DNA of 64,000 nt. Source: Isoptericola peretonis. Lineage in GTDB: Bacteria; Actinomycetota; Actinomycetes; Actinomycetales; Cellulomonadaceae. The stretch covers positions 124,001-188,000 of the forward strand of contig JALQCY010000003.1 in assembly GCA_023241745.1 (NCBI GenBank), written 5' to 3'. The notes beneath the pieces are model-generated. The model was not told where the DNA came from, did not search any database, and saw nothing but the letters and a program-made list of their open reading frames with translations. Below are positions 10,319-18,885 of this stretch, in pieces (position 1 is the first letter of the stretch; every line of letters begins with the position of its first letter). The position numbers were made by a program, and so were the translations under genes.

Positions 10319-10975
10319 TCAGACGAGCCCGAGCTCCCGCGCACGCACGCCCGCCTGGAACCGCGACCCGGCGCCGAGGGCGTCCATCAGCTCGGCGACG
10401 CGGCGGCGGTACGTCCGCACGCCCATCCCCATGGCGCGGGCGGCGGTCTCGTCCTTGATGCCCTGTCCGAGCAGGTCGAGCACCTGGGGCGCGATCGCGC
10501 GGATCTCGGCGATCCGGGCGTCGAAGACGTCGACGTCGACGGCCGAGCGCCAGACCGCCTCGAACAGGGAGGCGACGCCCTCCACCGCCTCGGGCTGGGT
10601 GACGACGCCGTAGCTGCGCCGCCCGGCCCGGACGTCACCGGCGAGGACGGCCAGCCGGCGGTCGAAGAGGATCGTCTCGTTGACCTCCTCCGTGGTGATG
10701 CGAACGTGTGCGCCGTGCTCCTCGCGCGCCCGCGCCAGCCCGCGGGCCGCCACCGGGTCCAGGAGGACCCCGGGGCGGAAGACCTTGCGCAGGCGGACGT
10801 CGTCGCGCCGTGAGCGCGCCGCGGCGTCGGCGACCTCCGGCTGGTGCGTGACGACCCACGTGCCCAGGTCGTTCGCGGCGCACGAGATCTCGTCCGCCTG
10901 CGCGAAGAGGTGCGCCGTGCGGGCGAGCAGCTCGTCCTCACCCTGCACGACCGTGACGGCCTCGCCAGTCTGCAT
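10319..10975 (-). CDS. LuxR-type HTH transcriptional regulator without receiver domain
   Basis: A 218-residue regulator with a C-terminal LuxR-like HTH (LDLLGQGIKDETAARAMGMGVRTYRRRVAELMDALGAGSR). The N-terminal about 150 residues resemble a phospholipase-D-like/TrmB-type sensor region (LRKVFRPGVLLDP, HVRITTEEVNETILFDRRLAVLAG) rather than a receiver; that reading is tentative. The ATG at 10975 is the first start giving a conserved-looking N-terminus. It is divergent from the aldo-keto reductase (98-base gap), which is the natural candidate target. Confidence 0.85.
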   Translation of the reverse strand: MQTGEAVTVVQGEDELLARTAHLFAQADEISCAANDLGTWVVTHQPEVADAAARSRRDDVRLRKVFRPGVLLDPVAARGLARAREEHGAHVRITTEEVNETILFDRRLAVLAGDVRAGRRSYGVVTQPEAVEGVASLFEAVWRSAVDVDVFDARIAEIRAIAPQVLDLLGQGIKDETAARAMGMGVRTYRRRVAELMDALGAGSRFQAGVRARELGLV

Positions 10976-11072
10976 GGCCTCGATTCTCCACCCGTCGACA
11001 CACCTCCGCCCGGGTCGGCAACAACCTGCCATCCGCGTGACCCACCGGCTCGCCGCGGCGAGGCTGGACGGC

Positions 11073-12017
11073 ATGACGACCTCCACGACAGCGACCACGC
11101 CGCCCATCACGCCGGCCGCCTCCGCCGGCACCTGGCAGCTCGGCGACCGCACCGTCCACCGGCTCGGCCTCGGGACGATGAGGCTCACCGGCATGCCCTG
11201 GGACCCCGCGCCCCGCAGCCGCGACGACGCGATCGCCGTCCTGCGCCGCGCCGTCGAGCTCGGGGTGAACCATCTCGACACCGCGGCCTTCTACTTCGTG
11301 CCCCGCCGCTCCGCGAACGAGCTCATCAGCACGGCCCTCCAGCCGTATCCCGACGACCTCGTCATCACCACGAAGGTCGGCCCCAGCCGGCCGCGCGACG
11401 GCGTCTTCGAGTTCGAGCCGTACGCGCGGCCCGACCAGCTGCGGGGGCAGGTCGAGGAGAACATCCGCCAGCTCGGCCTCGACCAGCTGGACGTCGTCAA
11501 CCTGCGGTGGGGCGCCGACCTGGACGCCGCGGCCGGGTCCGTGGCCGAGCACGTCGGCGCCCTCGCCGAGCTGCGGGACGCCGGCCTGCTGCGCCACGTC
11601 GGGCTGTCCAACGTCTCGGCCGAGCAGCTCGACGAGGCGCTGTCGATCACCCCGATCGTCTGCGTGCAGAACCGCTACGGCCTGACCGAGCGCGCCGACG
11701 ACGCGCTGCTCGCCCGGTGCGGCGAGCTCGGCGTGGCGTTCGTGCCCTTCTTCTCCATGGGCGCGGCCGTGCCCGGAGCCGTCCCCGGGGCCGCACCGCA
11801 GGAGGCGGGCCGTGCGGAGGTCCAGGCCGTCGCGGACGCGCACGGCGCCACACCCACCCAGGTGCGGCTGGCCTGGACCCTCCACCGCGGCCCGCACGTG
11901 CTCGCCATCCCCGGCACGGGCAGCGTCGCGCACCTGGAGCAGAACGTCGCCGCCGGCAGCCTCCGCCTCACCGACGCGGAGCTCGCGACGCTCGACGCCA
12001 TCGCGTCGCCCGCCTGA
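11073..12017 (+). CDS. Aldo/keto reductase
   Basis: A 314-residue NADPH-dependent (beta/alpha)8-barrel oxidoreductase with LGLGTMRLTG at strand 1, the AKR motif VNHLDTAAFYF with catalytic Asp and Tyr, VITTKVGPSR with catalytic Lys, then LDVVNLRWG, LRHVGLSNVSAEQ and AIPGTGSVAHLEQNVAAG for NADPH phosphate binding. At the fourth catalytic site the usual His after the fourth strand is replaced in the NLRWG segment, so the exact active site should be modelled. The substrate is unknown. Divergent from the LuxR-type regulator; a long hairpin follows the stop. Confidence 0.92.
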   Translation: MTTSTTATTPPITPAASAGTWQLGDRTVHRLGLGTMRLTGMPWDPAPRSRDDAIAVLRRAVELGVNHLDTAAFYFVPRRSANELISTALQPYPDDLVITTKVGPSRPRDGVFEFEPYARPDQLRGQVEENIRQLGLDQLDVVNLRWGADLDAAAGSVAEHVGALAELRDAGLLRHVGLSNVSAEQLDEALSITPIVCVQNRYGLTERADDALLARCGELGVAFVPFFSMGAAVPGAVPGAAPQEAGRAEVQAVADAHGATPTQVRLAWTLHRGPHVLAIPGTGSVAHLEQNVAAGSLRLTDAELATLDAIASPA

Positions 12018-12030
12018 GCCTCCGGGTATT

Positions 12031-12090
12031 GCCGAACAGGCAGTTGTGGGCCGTCTGATGCGTCGGACGGTCCCCAACCGCCTGTTCGGC
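12031..12090 (+). repeat. Long imperfect inverted repeat (25-bp arms), probable terminator or palindromic mobile repeat
   Basis: The arm at 12031-12055 (begins GCCGAACAGGCAGTTG) and its partner at 12066-12090 (ends CGCCTGTTCGGC) match at 22 of 25 positions, with a 10-base loop. It lies 13 bases after the aldo-keto reductase and 38 before the ArsR gene. The arms are longer than most terminators, and the GGCAGTT core resembles other hairpins in this window. Confidence 0.75.
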
Positions 12091-12100
12091 GCCCGCCTGA

Positions 12101-12118
12101 GTACACGTCTCCATGTAC
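12101..12118. promoter_or_regulatory. Candidate ArsR-family operator
   Basis: GTACA-N8-TGTAC (12101-12105 with 12114-12118) lies 10 bases before the ArsR start, where autoregulating metal-sensing ArsR proteins normally bind. Confidence 0.55.
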
Positions 12119-12128
12119 GGTAGCTCGC

Positions 12129-12515
12129 ATGGAGACCGTCACGCTGACGCACACCGCCGCGCTGGCGCGGCTCGGGCACGCCCTGTCGGACGGGACCCGC
12201 GCCCGCATCCTGCTGGCCCTGCGCGACGCCCCGGCGTACCCCTCCGACCTCGCCGCCACGCTGGGCGTCTCCAAGCAGGTGATGAGCAACCAGCTCGCGT
12301 GCCTGCGGGGCTGCGGCCTGGTCGTGGGCCGGCCGGACGGGCGCCGCACCGAGTACCGGCTGGCGGACCCGCACCTGGCGCACGCGCTGGGCGACATGCT
12401 GCGGCTCGCGCTCGTCGTCGACCCCGACTGCTGCGGGCCCGACTGCACGTGCGCGACGCCGGGCGCCGGGACCCACCGGGCCGCACGCCCCGCGCCCCCG
12501 GCGGACGCCGCATGA
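12129..12515 (+). CDS. ArsR/SmtB-family metal sensor (CmtR/KmtR-like)
   Basis: A 128-residue winged-helix regulator: ALARLGHALSDGTRARILLALRDAPAYPSDLAATLGVSKQVMSNQLACLRGCGLVVGRPDGRRTEYRLADPHLAHAL. The C-terminal tail has a cysteine cluster (DCCGPDCTC near 105-113), and C98-like cysteines near the recognition helix (LACLRGCG) match a CmtR-type Cd/Pb-sensing arrangement. Metal binding would release DNA and derepress the exporter. The stop overlaps the CDF start (ATGA). A palindrome just upstream suggests autoregulation. Which metal is sensed is inference. Confidence 0.93.
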   Translation: METVTLTHTAALARLGHALSDGTRARILLALRDAPAYPSDLAATLGVSKQVMSNQLACLRGCGLVVGRPDGRRTEYRLADPHLAHALGDMLRLALVVDPDCCGPDCTCATPGAGTHRAARPAPPADAA

Positions 12516-13429
12516 CGCACGATCACGACCACGCGCACGGGGCGGCCGACCATCGCGGGCGACTGGCGGTCGCGTTCGGCATCACGGCCGCGGTCCTCGT
12601 GGCGCAGGCGGTCGGGGCGCTGGTCACCGGCAGCCTCGCGCTGCTGGTCGACACCGCGCACATGCTCACGGACGCCGGCGGGCTGGCGCTGGCCCTGTTC
12701 GCCGCGCACCTGTCCCTGCGGCCGGCGTCGCCTCGGCGCACCTGGGGCTACCGGCGCGCCGAGGTGCTCGCCGCGCTGGCGCAGGCTGCGGTGCTGCTCG
12801 TCGTCGGCGTGTACGTGCTGGTCGAGGCGGTGCTGCGGCTCGCCGACCCGCCGGAGGTCCCGTCCACCCAGCTCGTCGTCTTCGGCGTGATCGGCCTGGT
12901 CGGCAACCTCGCCTCGATGGCGGTGCTCGCCGGCCGCCGGGACGCGAATCTCAACCTGCGGGCGGCGTTCCTCGAGGTGGTCAACGACGCGCTGGGGTCC
13001 GTGGGCGTCATCCTCGCCGCGATCGTCATCGCCACCACCGGGTGGCAGCGCGCGGACGCCGTCGCGGCCCTGCTCATCGGGGCGCTCATCCTGCCGCGCG
13101 CCCTGCGCCTGCTGCGGGCCGCGGGCAGCGTGCTGCTGGAGTCCACCCCGCCGGGGCTGGACCTCGACGAGGTCCGCACCCACCTGCTGAAGGTCGATCA
13201 CGTGCGCGACGTGCACGACGTGCACGCGTCCCTCATCGCGACGGGCCTGCCCATCCTGTCGGCGCACGTCGTCGTGGACTCCGGCTGCTTCACCGACGGG
13301 CACGCCGGCCGCATCCTCGACGAGCTGCAGGAGTGCGTGGCCACCCATTTCGACGTCGCCGTGGAGCACTCGACCTTCCAGGTGGAGCCCGACACCCACC
13401 CGGAGCACGAGCACCCCACGCACGCCTGA
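12512..13429 (+). CDS. Cation diffusion facilitator (CDF) metal/H+ antiporter
   Basis: A 305-residue CDF exporter. A His-rich start (MTHDHDHAHG) and end (HPEHEHPTHA) flank six transmembrane helices. The metal site is visible in helix 2 (LLVDTAHMLTDAGG, HxxxD) and helix 5 (FLEVVNDALGSVG, NxxxD type). The C-terminal ferredoxin-like domain contains VRDVHDVHASLIATGLPILSAHVVV. The N-rather-than-H variation in helix 5 can shift metal preference. It is co-transcribed with the upstream ArsR sensor and most likely exports Zn, Cd or Co. Confidence 0.95.
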   Translation: MTHDHDHAHGAADHRGRLAVAFGITAAVLVAQAVGALVTGSLALLVDTAHMLTDAGGLALALFAAHLSLRPASPRRTWGYRRAEVLAALAQAAVLLVVGVYVLVEAVLRLADPPEVPSTQLVVFGVIGLVGNLASMAVLAGRRDANLNLRAAFLEVVNDALGSVGVILAAIVIATTGWQRADAVAALLIGALILPRALRLLRAAGSVLLESTPPGLDLDEVRTHLLKVDHVRDVHDVHASLIATGLPILSAHVVVDSGCFTDGHAGRILDELQECVATHFDVAVEHSTFQVEPDTHPEHEHPTHA

Positions 13430-13483
13430 GCGACCTTCGAGCGCGTGCTGGCGGCAACCCGTCGGCGGTGCTGTGCTGGGCAC

Positions 13484-14218
13484 ATGTCCGTGCGTGCCGA
13501 CCCGAACCCGACCGCCCACCCCGACGAGCCGCACGCCGGGAGCCTCGCGCAGCGGCTCAACTGGCTGCGCGCCGGCGTGCTCGGCGCCAACGACGGCATC
13601 GTGTCGGTAGCCGCCGTCGTCGTGGGCGTCGCCGCGGCCACGCCGTCGCGCGCCGCCGTGCTGACGGCGGGGCTCGCCGCCCTCGTCGGCGGCGCGATCT
13701 CGATGGCGCTCGGCGAGTACGTGTCGGTCTCCAGCCAGTCGGACAGCGAGAAGGCGCTCATCGCCAAGGAGGAGCACGAGCTGGCCACCATGCCCGAGGA
13801 GGAGTTCGACGAGCTCGTCGGCCTCTACCGTCAGCAGGGCCTGAGCGAGGGCACCGCGCGGCAGGTCGCCGCCGAGCTCACCGAGTCCGACGCCCTCGGC
13901 GCCCACCTGTCCGCCGAGCTCAACATCGACCCCGACGACGTCGTGAGCCCCTGGCACGCGGCGTGGGCGTCGCTGCTGGCGTTCCTGTCCGGCGGCGTCC
14001 TGCCGATGCTCGCGGTGCTGGTGATCCCCGAGCCGTGGAAGATCGCCGGCACGTTCGTCGTCGTCCTCGTCGCCCTCGGCTCGGCCGGGTCGATCGCCGC
14101 CTGGATCGGGGGGTCGTCCCGCGCCCGATCCGTCCTGCGCGTCGTCGTCGGCGGCGCGCTCGCGCTCGGCGTCACCTTCGGCCTCGGCTCGCTGCTGGGC
14201 ACCACCGGCGCCGTCTGA
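13484..14218 (+). CDS. VIT1/CCC1 family transporter
   Basis: A 244-residue VIT1/CCC1-type membrane protein. NWLRAGVLGANDGIVSVAAVVVGVAAA begins helix 1 with the family's conserved Asn-Asp; GGAISMALGEYVSVSSQSDSEKALIAKEEHEL is the helix 2 and cytoplasmic metal-binding region, rich in Glu; three C-terminal helices follow. Plant and yeast homologues move Fe2+ or Mn2+ in exchange for protons; bacterial members are little studied. The ATG at 13484 lacks a strong ribosome-binding site. It follows the CDF gene by 54 bases. Confidence 0.92.
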   Translation: MSVRADPNPTAHPDEPHAGSLAQRLNWLRAGVLGANDGIVSVAAVVVGVAAATPSRAAVLTAGLAALVGGAISMALGEYVSVSSQSDSEKALIAKEEHELATMPEEEFDELVGLYRQQGLSEGTARQVAAELTESDALGAHLSAELNIDPDDVVSPWHAAWASLLAFLSGGVLPMLAVLVIPEPWKIAGTFVVVLVALGSAGSIAAWIGGSSRARSVLRVVVGGALALGVTFGLGSLLGTTGAV

Positions 14219-14248
14219 CCCTGTACCCCACCCCGAAGGAGCTGTCCC

Positions 14249-15865
14249 TTGCCGACGTCCCCGCACGCCGCCACCGACCTCGCCCCGCGCCTCGGGCGCA
14301 CCGTGCTCTACCAGCTGTACCCGCAGAGCTTCGCCGACTCCGGACGGCCCGGCACCGGCGACGGCATCGGCGACATCCCGGGCATCACCGCGCGGCTCGA
14401 CTACCTGCAGTGGCTCGGCGTCGGCGCGGTGTGGCTCGACCCCTGCTTCGTCTCCCCGTTCGCCGATGCGGGGTACGACGTCGCGGACTTCCTCACGATC
14501 GCGCCGCGGTACGGCACCAACGACGACCTGGCGGAGCTCACCGAGGAGGCGGGCCGCCGCGGCATCTCCGTGCTGCTCGACCTCGTCGCCGGGCACACCT
14601 CCGACCAGCACCCGTGGTTCGCCGCGTCCGCCGACGACCCCGACGACGACAGGTACGTGTGGAGCGACGTCCCGGTCGACGGGTTCCAGCCCGGACCAGG
14701 ACGGCGCGGCGGGTTCTACCTGCCGAACTTCTTCCCTGTGCAGCCCGCGCTGAACTTCGGCCACGCCCGGCCCCACCCCGACGAGCCGTGGCGCAGCCCC
14801 GTCGACGCCCCCGGCCCGCAGGCCAACCGCGCCGCCCTGCGCGAGATCATGGCGCACTGGTTCGACCTCGGCGTCGCCGGCTTCCGCGTGGACATGGCGG
14901 CGTCCCTGGTCAAGGACGACCCGGGGCTCGTGGAGACCGGGCGGCTCTGGCGCGAGACCCGCGCCTGGCTCGACGCCACCTACCCCGGCCGGGTGCTGGT
15001 CAGCGAGTGGGGGGACCCGCAAGTCTCGGTCCCCGCGGGGTTCCACGCCGACTTCTTCCTGCAGTTCGGGGGCGACGACGACGGCCTGCCGCTGCGCTCG
15101 CTGTGGAACAACGGGGCCGGCACGGTGAACCCGTCCTGGGGCGAGGTGCCGAGCTGGGCCGACGCCGAGGCGCGCGGCGACGCGGCGACGTTCGTCCGTG
15201 CCTGGGAGGAGGCCACCGGCGCCATCGCCGCCGCGGGCGGCGGACTGACCGGACTGCCGACGTCGAACCACGACTTCACCCGGCTCGTGGCCGGGGCGCG
15301 CGACGCCGAACAGGCCCGCGCCGCCCTCGTGCTCACCCTCACCTGGCCGTCCATGCCGTCGATCTACTACGGCGACGAGATCGGCATGCGGTTCGTGCCC
15401 GACACGCCCACGCTCGAGGGCTCACGGCTCAGCCCGACCTACGACCGCGCCGGGTCGCGCACCCCGATGCAGTGGGGCGACCTGCCTGCGGGACGCTTCG
15501 GCCCTCAGGAGGTGGCGGAGTCCCGCTACCTGCCGCAGGACCCGGACCCCGACCGTCCCACAGTCGCCGGCCAGCTCGACGACGAGGGCTCCCTGCTGCA
15601 CCTCGTGCGGCGGCTCGCGCACCTGCGCACGGCCGACGATCGGCTCGACGCCACCGCCGCCGTGGACGTGCTCGCCACCGGCTACCCGTTCGCGTACGTG
15701 CGCGGCGGCACGCTCGCCGTCGTGCTGAACCCCGGCCGCGCCGCCGTCGAGCTCACCCTGTCCGGCGCCGCCGGCTCACGACCGGTCGAGGCGCGCGGGC
15801 TCCGCACGGACGGCGACGTCGTGCACCTCGACGGGCACGGGTACGCCGTCCTGGACCTCGCCTGA
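14249..15865 (+). CDS. GH13 alpha-amylase-family glycoside hydrolase
   Basis: A 538-residue cytoplasmic GH13 enzyme with no signal peptide. Conserved regions: DYLQWLGVGAVWLDPCF, VLLDLVAGHTSDQHPWF, GFRVDMAAS (nucleophile Asp), VLVSEWGDP (acid/base Glu) and TSNHDFTRL (transition-state Asp). SIYYGDEIGMR and SRTPMQWGD are typical of oligo-1,6-glucosidase/trehalose-synthase-like members, so it probably acts on short alpha-glucosides. The TTG start at 14249 is favoured by AAGGAG at the right distance. Monocistronic, following the VIT1-like gene. Confidence 0.93.
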   Translation: MPTSPHAATDLAPRLGRTVLYQLYPQSFADSGRPGTGDGIGDIPGITARLDYLQWLGVGAVWLDPCFVSPFADAGYDVADFLTIAPRYGTNDDLAELTEEAGRRGISVLLDLVAGHTSDQHPWFAASADDPDDDRYVWSDVPVDGFQPGPGRRGGFYLPNFFPVQPALNFGHARPHPDEPWRSPVDAPGPQANRAALREIMAHWFDLGVAGFRVDMAASLVKDDPGLVETGRLWRETRAWLDATYPGRVLVSEWGDPQVSVPAGFHADFFLQFGGDDDGLPLRSLWNNGAGTVNPSWGEVPSWADAEARGDAATFVRAWEEATGAIAAAGGGLTGLPTSNHDFTRLVAGARDAEQARAALVLTLTWPSMPSIYYGDEIGMRFVPDTPTLEGSRLSPTYDRAGSRTPMQWGDLPAGRFGPQEVAESRYLPQDPDPDRPTVAGQLDDEGSLLHLVRRLAHLRTADDRLDATAAVDVLATGYPFAYVRGGTLAVVLNPGRAAVELTLSGAAGSRPVEARGLRTDGDVVHLDGHGYAVLDLA

Positions 15866-15910
15866 CCGGCGCCGCTCGCCGGTGTCACCTGCGGGCGGCA
15901 CGCTGGGCGC

Positions 15911-16201
15911 ATGGAGCTCGAGGTGCGCGGTGAGGTGTTCCAGTGGCGCGGCCCCGCGCCGTACTACTACGTCGCGGTGCCGGACGCCGAGGCGGAGCGG
16001 ATCGCGGCCGTCGCGCCGCTGGTCACCTACGGGTGGGGCGTCATCCCTGTCACCGGGCAGCTCGGTGCGACGACGTTCACCACGTCGCTGTTCCCCAAGG
16101 ACGGCGGGTACCTCGTGCCGCTCAAGGACGCCGTCCGCCGGCCCGAGGGCGTGGGCGACGGCGACGAGGTCGTCGTGCGCCTGACGCTCGACGGCGTGTG
16201 A
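15911..16201 (+). CDS. DUF1905 domain protein
   Basis: A 96-residue beta-rich protein: MELEVRGEVFQWRGPAPYYYVAVP, then YGWGVIPVTGQLGATTFTTSLFPKDGGYLVPLKDAVRRPEGVGDGDEVVVRLTLDG, the full DUF1905 signature. The family's function is unknown; in other proteins it is fused to a YdeI/OmdA-type helical domain that is absent here. Confidence 0.92.
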   Translation: MELEVRGEVFQWRGPAPYYYVAVPDAEAERIAAVAPLVTYGWGVIPVTGQLGATTFTTSLFPKDGGYLVPLKDAVRRPEGVGDGDEVVVRLTLDGV

Positions 16202-16217
16202 GCAGGGTTCGACGGGC

Positions 16218-17186
16218 TCAGCCGACGAGGCCGTCGACGAACGCGACGGCGGCGGCGGAGATCTGGTGGCGGGCGTCGTCGTCGCTGATGGTCGGGGTGC
16301 CGTCGCCGGGCTGCGGTCCGTAGTCGCCGAACTGCGCGTGCGCCGCGCCGTCCACGACGGTGAACGTGGAGCCGGCGGGCAGGTCGGCGCGCGAGGCGTC
16401 GATCGTGGCCGGGGTGGACAGGCCGTCCTCGGTGCCGGAGACGGACTCGACGGCGGCGGTGAGCGACCCGCTCAGGTCGCCGGCGGGGTACGACGCGAAG
16501 AACAGCAGCCCTGCCGCCGGGGGCTCCCCGGCGTCGCCGGCGGCGTCCGCCTCCATCGCGGCGACGGTGCCGCCGAGCGAGTGGCCGCCCACCACCCAGC
16601 GGTCGGCGGGCACGGCGTCGCGCGCGTCGTCGAACGCCCCGACCGCGAGGAACGCGATGCCCAGCGGCTGCTTCGCGACGACCACGGTGTGCCCCGCCTC
16701 GGCGAGGGGCCGCAGCACCGCCGCGTAGGCCCGGGCGTCGACCCGCGCGCCGGGCTGGAAGAACACCGCCGTGCCGTCACCGCCGTCGGCCGGGGTGAGC
16801 ACGTACCGGGTGGCCCTCTCGGACACCGCCACCGCGTCGTCGGGCCGCATCGCCGCGAGCGCCGGCTCCACGGCGACGAACGGCCGCAGCCACGCGATCA
16901 GCACGACCCACGCCGCGGCGAGCACGAGCAGCACCACCCGCAGGACCCACCGCCACCCGGGCCGGGCGGGAGGACGGCGCAGGGCGCGCACGCCCACGAC
17001 CACGCCGCCCACGAGCGTCAGGGCGAGCAGCACCACGTAGGCCGGATGCCCGTGCACGACCGCGCCCCAGGCGCTCAGGCACGCCCACGCGACGACGGCG
17101 ACCGCCGCCCCGGCGACGACGAGCGTCGCCACGCGGAGCCGGGCGGGGGCGAGCGGTGCGGCGGCGGGTTCCGGGCTGTTCGGCAC
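16218..17186 (-). CDS. Membrane-anchored alpha/beta hydrolase
   Basis: A 322-residue protein with three N-terminal membrane helices (about 20-110: VATLVVAGAAVAVVAWACLSAW, AYVVLLALTLVGGVVVGV, VLRVVLLVLAAAWVVLIAW) and a C-terminal alpha/beta-hydrolase fold. The nucleophile elbow GGHSLGGTVAA carries the catalytic Ser, an Asp is in the SRADLPAGS region, and His is probably in VVDGAAHAQFGDYG. It resembles the Abhydrolase_5 family; an outward-facing carboxylesterase or lipase role is likely but unproven. GTG start at 17186; the gene's end overlaps a GTTCGACGGGCTCAGCC repeat. Confidence 0.88.
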   Translation of the reverse strand: MPNSPEPAAAPLAPARLRVATLVVAGAAVAVVAWACLSAWGAVVHGHPAYVVLLALTLVGGVVVGVRALRRPPARPGWRWVLRVVLLVLAAAWVVLIAWLRPFVAVEPALAAMRPDDAVAVSERATRYVLTPADGGDGTAVFFQPGARVDARAYAAVLRPLAEAGHTVVVAKQPLGIAFLAVGAFDDARDAVPADRWVVGGHSLGGTVAAMEADAAGDAGEPPAAGLLFFASYPAGDLSGSLTAAVESVSGTEDGLSTPATIDASRADLPAGSTFTVVDGAAHAQFGDYGPQPGDGTPTISDDDARHQISAAAVAFVDGLVG

Positions 17187-17239
17187 GCGAGGAGTCTGGC
17201 ACCCCCGGGGCGGTGCGCAGGTAGGGTCTGACCGCCACC

Positions 17240-17251
17240 TGCAACGTTGGA
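17240..17251. promoter_or_regulatory. LacI-type operator-like palindrome at the GH51 start
   Basis: TGCAACGTTGGA, with a perfect CAACGTTG core, overlaps the GGAGG ribosome-binding site (17249-17253) of the arabinofuranosidase gene. The TGnAACGTTnnA shape is typical of LacI-family operators, so binding here could block transcription or initiation. Confidence 0.5.
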
Positions 17252-17261
17252 GGATTCCCCC

Positions 17262-18812
17262 GTGACCGACCTGCCCACGACCGCGCCCGAGAAGGACCTG
17301 GCCCTCGACGCCGTCGTCGACCTCGACGTCCCCGGCCCCACGATCAGCCGCCACCTGTACGGGCACTTCGCCGAGCACCTCGGCCGCTGCATCTACGAGG
17401 GGTTCTGGGTGGGCGAGGACTCCGACATCCCGAACGTGGGCGGCATCCGCACCGACGTGGTGGAAGCGCTGCGCGAGCTGGCCATCCCCAACCTGCGCTG
17501 GCCCGGCGGCTGCTTCGCGGACACGTACCACTGGCGCGACGGCGTGGGCCCGGCGGCCGACCGCCCGCGCATCGTCAACACGCACTGGGGCGACGTGGTG
17601 GAGGACAACGCCTTCGGCACGCACGAGTTCATGGCGCTGTGCGACCTCCTGGACACGGCCCCGTACATCTCGGGGAACGTCGGCTCCGGCACGGTGCAGG
17701 AGACCGCCGACTGGGTCGAGTACCTGACGCGGGGCGACGACTCGCCGATGGCGCGCCTGCGCCGGGAGCACGGCCGGGACGAGCCGTGGGGCGTGTCGTT
17801 CTTCGGCATCGGCAACGAGCCGTGGGGCTGCGGCGGCAACCTGCGTGCCGACCAGTTCGCGTCGCTCGCGCGCCAGCACGCGACGTACGCGCGCGACCAC
17901 GGCGGCAACAAGCTGGTGCGGGTCGCGGCGGGCGCGTCGGACGACGACTACGCGTGGACCGAGACGCTCATGCAGCAGGTGGCGAAGCTCGGCGACACCG
18001 AGCCGCGCGACCTGTGGCAGATGGTCTCCTTCCACTTCTACACGTTCGCCGGCACGTGGGGGGACAAGGGCTCCGCCACCCGGTTCAGCCGCGACGAGTA
18101 CTGGGCCACGATGCGCAAGGCCCTGGACGTGCGCCGCATCATCGCGGGCCACTCGGCCGTGATGGACGCGTACGACCCGCAGGCCAGGATCGGCCTGGCC
18201 CTCGACGAGTGGGGCACCTGGTGGAACGTGGAGCCCGGCACCAACCCCGGCTTCCTGTACCAGCAGAACGCGATGCGCGACGCCCTGGTGGCCACCGTGC
18301 ACTTCGACGCCTTCCACGACCACGCCCGCCGCCTGCGCCTCGCGAACATCGCGCAGACGGTGAACGTGCTGCAGTCCATGCTGCTGACCGACGGCGCCCG
18401 GATGATCAAGACGCCCACGTTCCACGCGTTCGCGATGAGCGCCGGCCACCACGACGCCGCCGGCCTGCCCGTCCGCGAGCGCGCGGCCCGCGCCACGCAC
18501 GACGTGGACGGCACGGCGGTGGGCACCGTGTCGGCCTCGGCGTCCACGAAGGACGGCGCCGTGCTGGTGTCGCTGACGAACCTCGACCCGGACGCCGCCT
18601 CGACGGTGCGGATCGCCCTGCGCGGGCAGGCGGTGAGCGACCCCGTGGCGACCGTGCTCGCCGCCGACGACCCTGCCGCGCACAACACGTTCGACGCGCC
18701 CGACGCCGTCGCGCCGCGGCCGCTCGACGGCGTGACGCTGGACGGCGGCGTGCTCACCGTGCAGCTGCCGCCGGCGGCGTTCGCGACGGTGCGCCTCACC
18801 CTCGCCTCGTAG
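17262..18812 (+). CDS. GH51 alpha-L-arabinofuranosidase
   Basis: A 516-residue intracellular GH51 enzyme without signal peptide. It starts SRHLYGHFAEHLGRCIYEGFWVGEDS and contains NLRWPGGCFADTYHWRDGVG, the acid/base Glu in FFGIGNEPWGCGG and the nucleophile Glu in ALDEWGTWW. A C-terminal beta-sandwich follows from about residue 380. It removes terminal arabinose from arabino-oligosaccharides. The GTG at 17262 has GGAGG eight bases upstream. It is flanked by an alpha/beta hydrolase (divergent) and an MFS gene (same strand), within 2 kb of a pectin lyase. Confidence 0.96.
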   Translation: MTDLPTTAPEKDLALDAVVDLDVPGPTISRHLYGHFAEHLGRCIYEGFWVGEDSDIPNVGGIRTDVVEALRELAIPNLRWPGGCFADTYHWRDGVGPAADRPRIVNTHWGDVVEDNAFGTHEFMALCDLLDTAPYISGNVGSGTVQETADWVEYLTRGDDSPMARLRREHGRDEPWGVSFFGIGNEPWGCGGNLRADQFASLARQHATYARDHGGNKLVRVAAGASDDDYAWTETLMQQVAKLGDTEPRDLWQMVSFHFYTFAGTWGDKGSATRFSRDEYWATMRKALDVRRIIAGHSAVMDAYDPQARIGLALDEWGTWWNVEPGTNPGFLYQQNAMRDALVATVHFDAFHDHARRLRLANIAQTVNVLQSMLLTDGARMIKTPTFHAFAMSAGHHDAAGLPVRERAARATHDVDGTAVGTVSASASTKDGAVLVSLTNLDPDAASTVRIALRGQAVSDPVATVLAADDPAAHNTFDAPDAVAPRPLDGVTLDGGVLTVQLPPAAFATVRLTLAS

Positions 18813-18885
18813 GCGCGCGCACCGACCTGACCGTATTTTGAGACATATGGTCCCACCTTGCGGACGACAGGTGTAGACCAGGGGC

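Noticed and set aside
11675..15271. Very long minus-strand open frame across AKR, CDF, VIT and GH13 genes
   Set aside because: It spans several well-supported plus-strand genes and has low-complexity composition.
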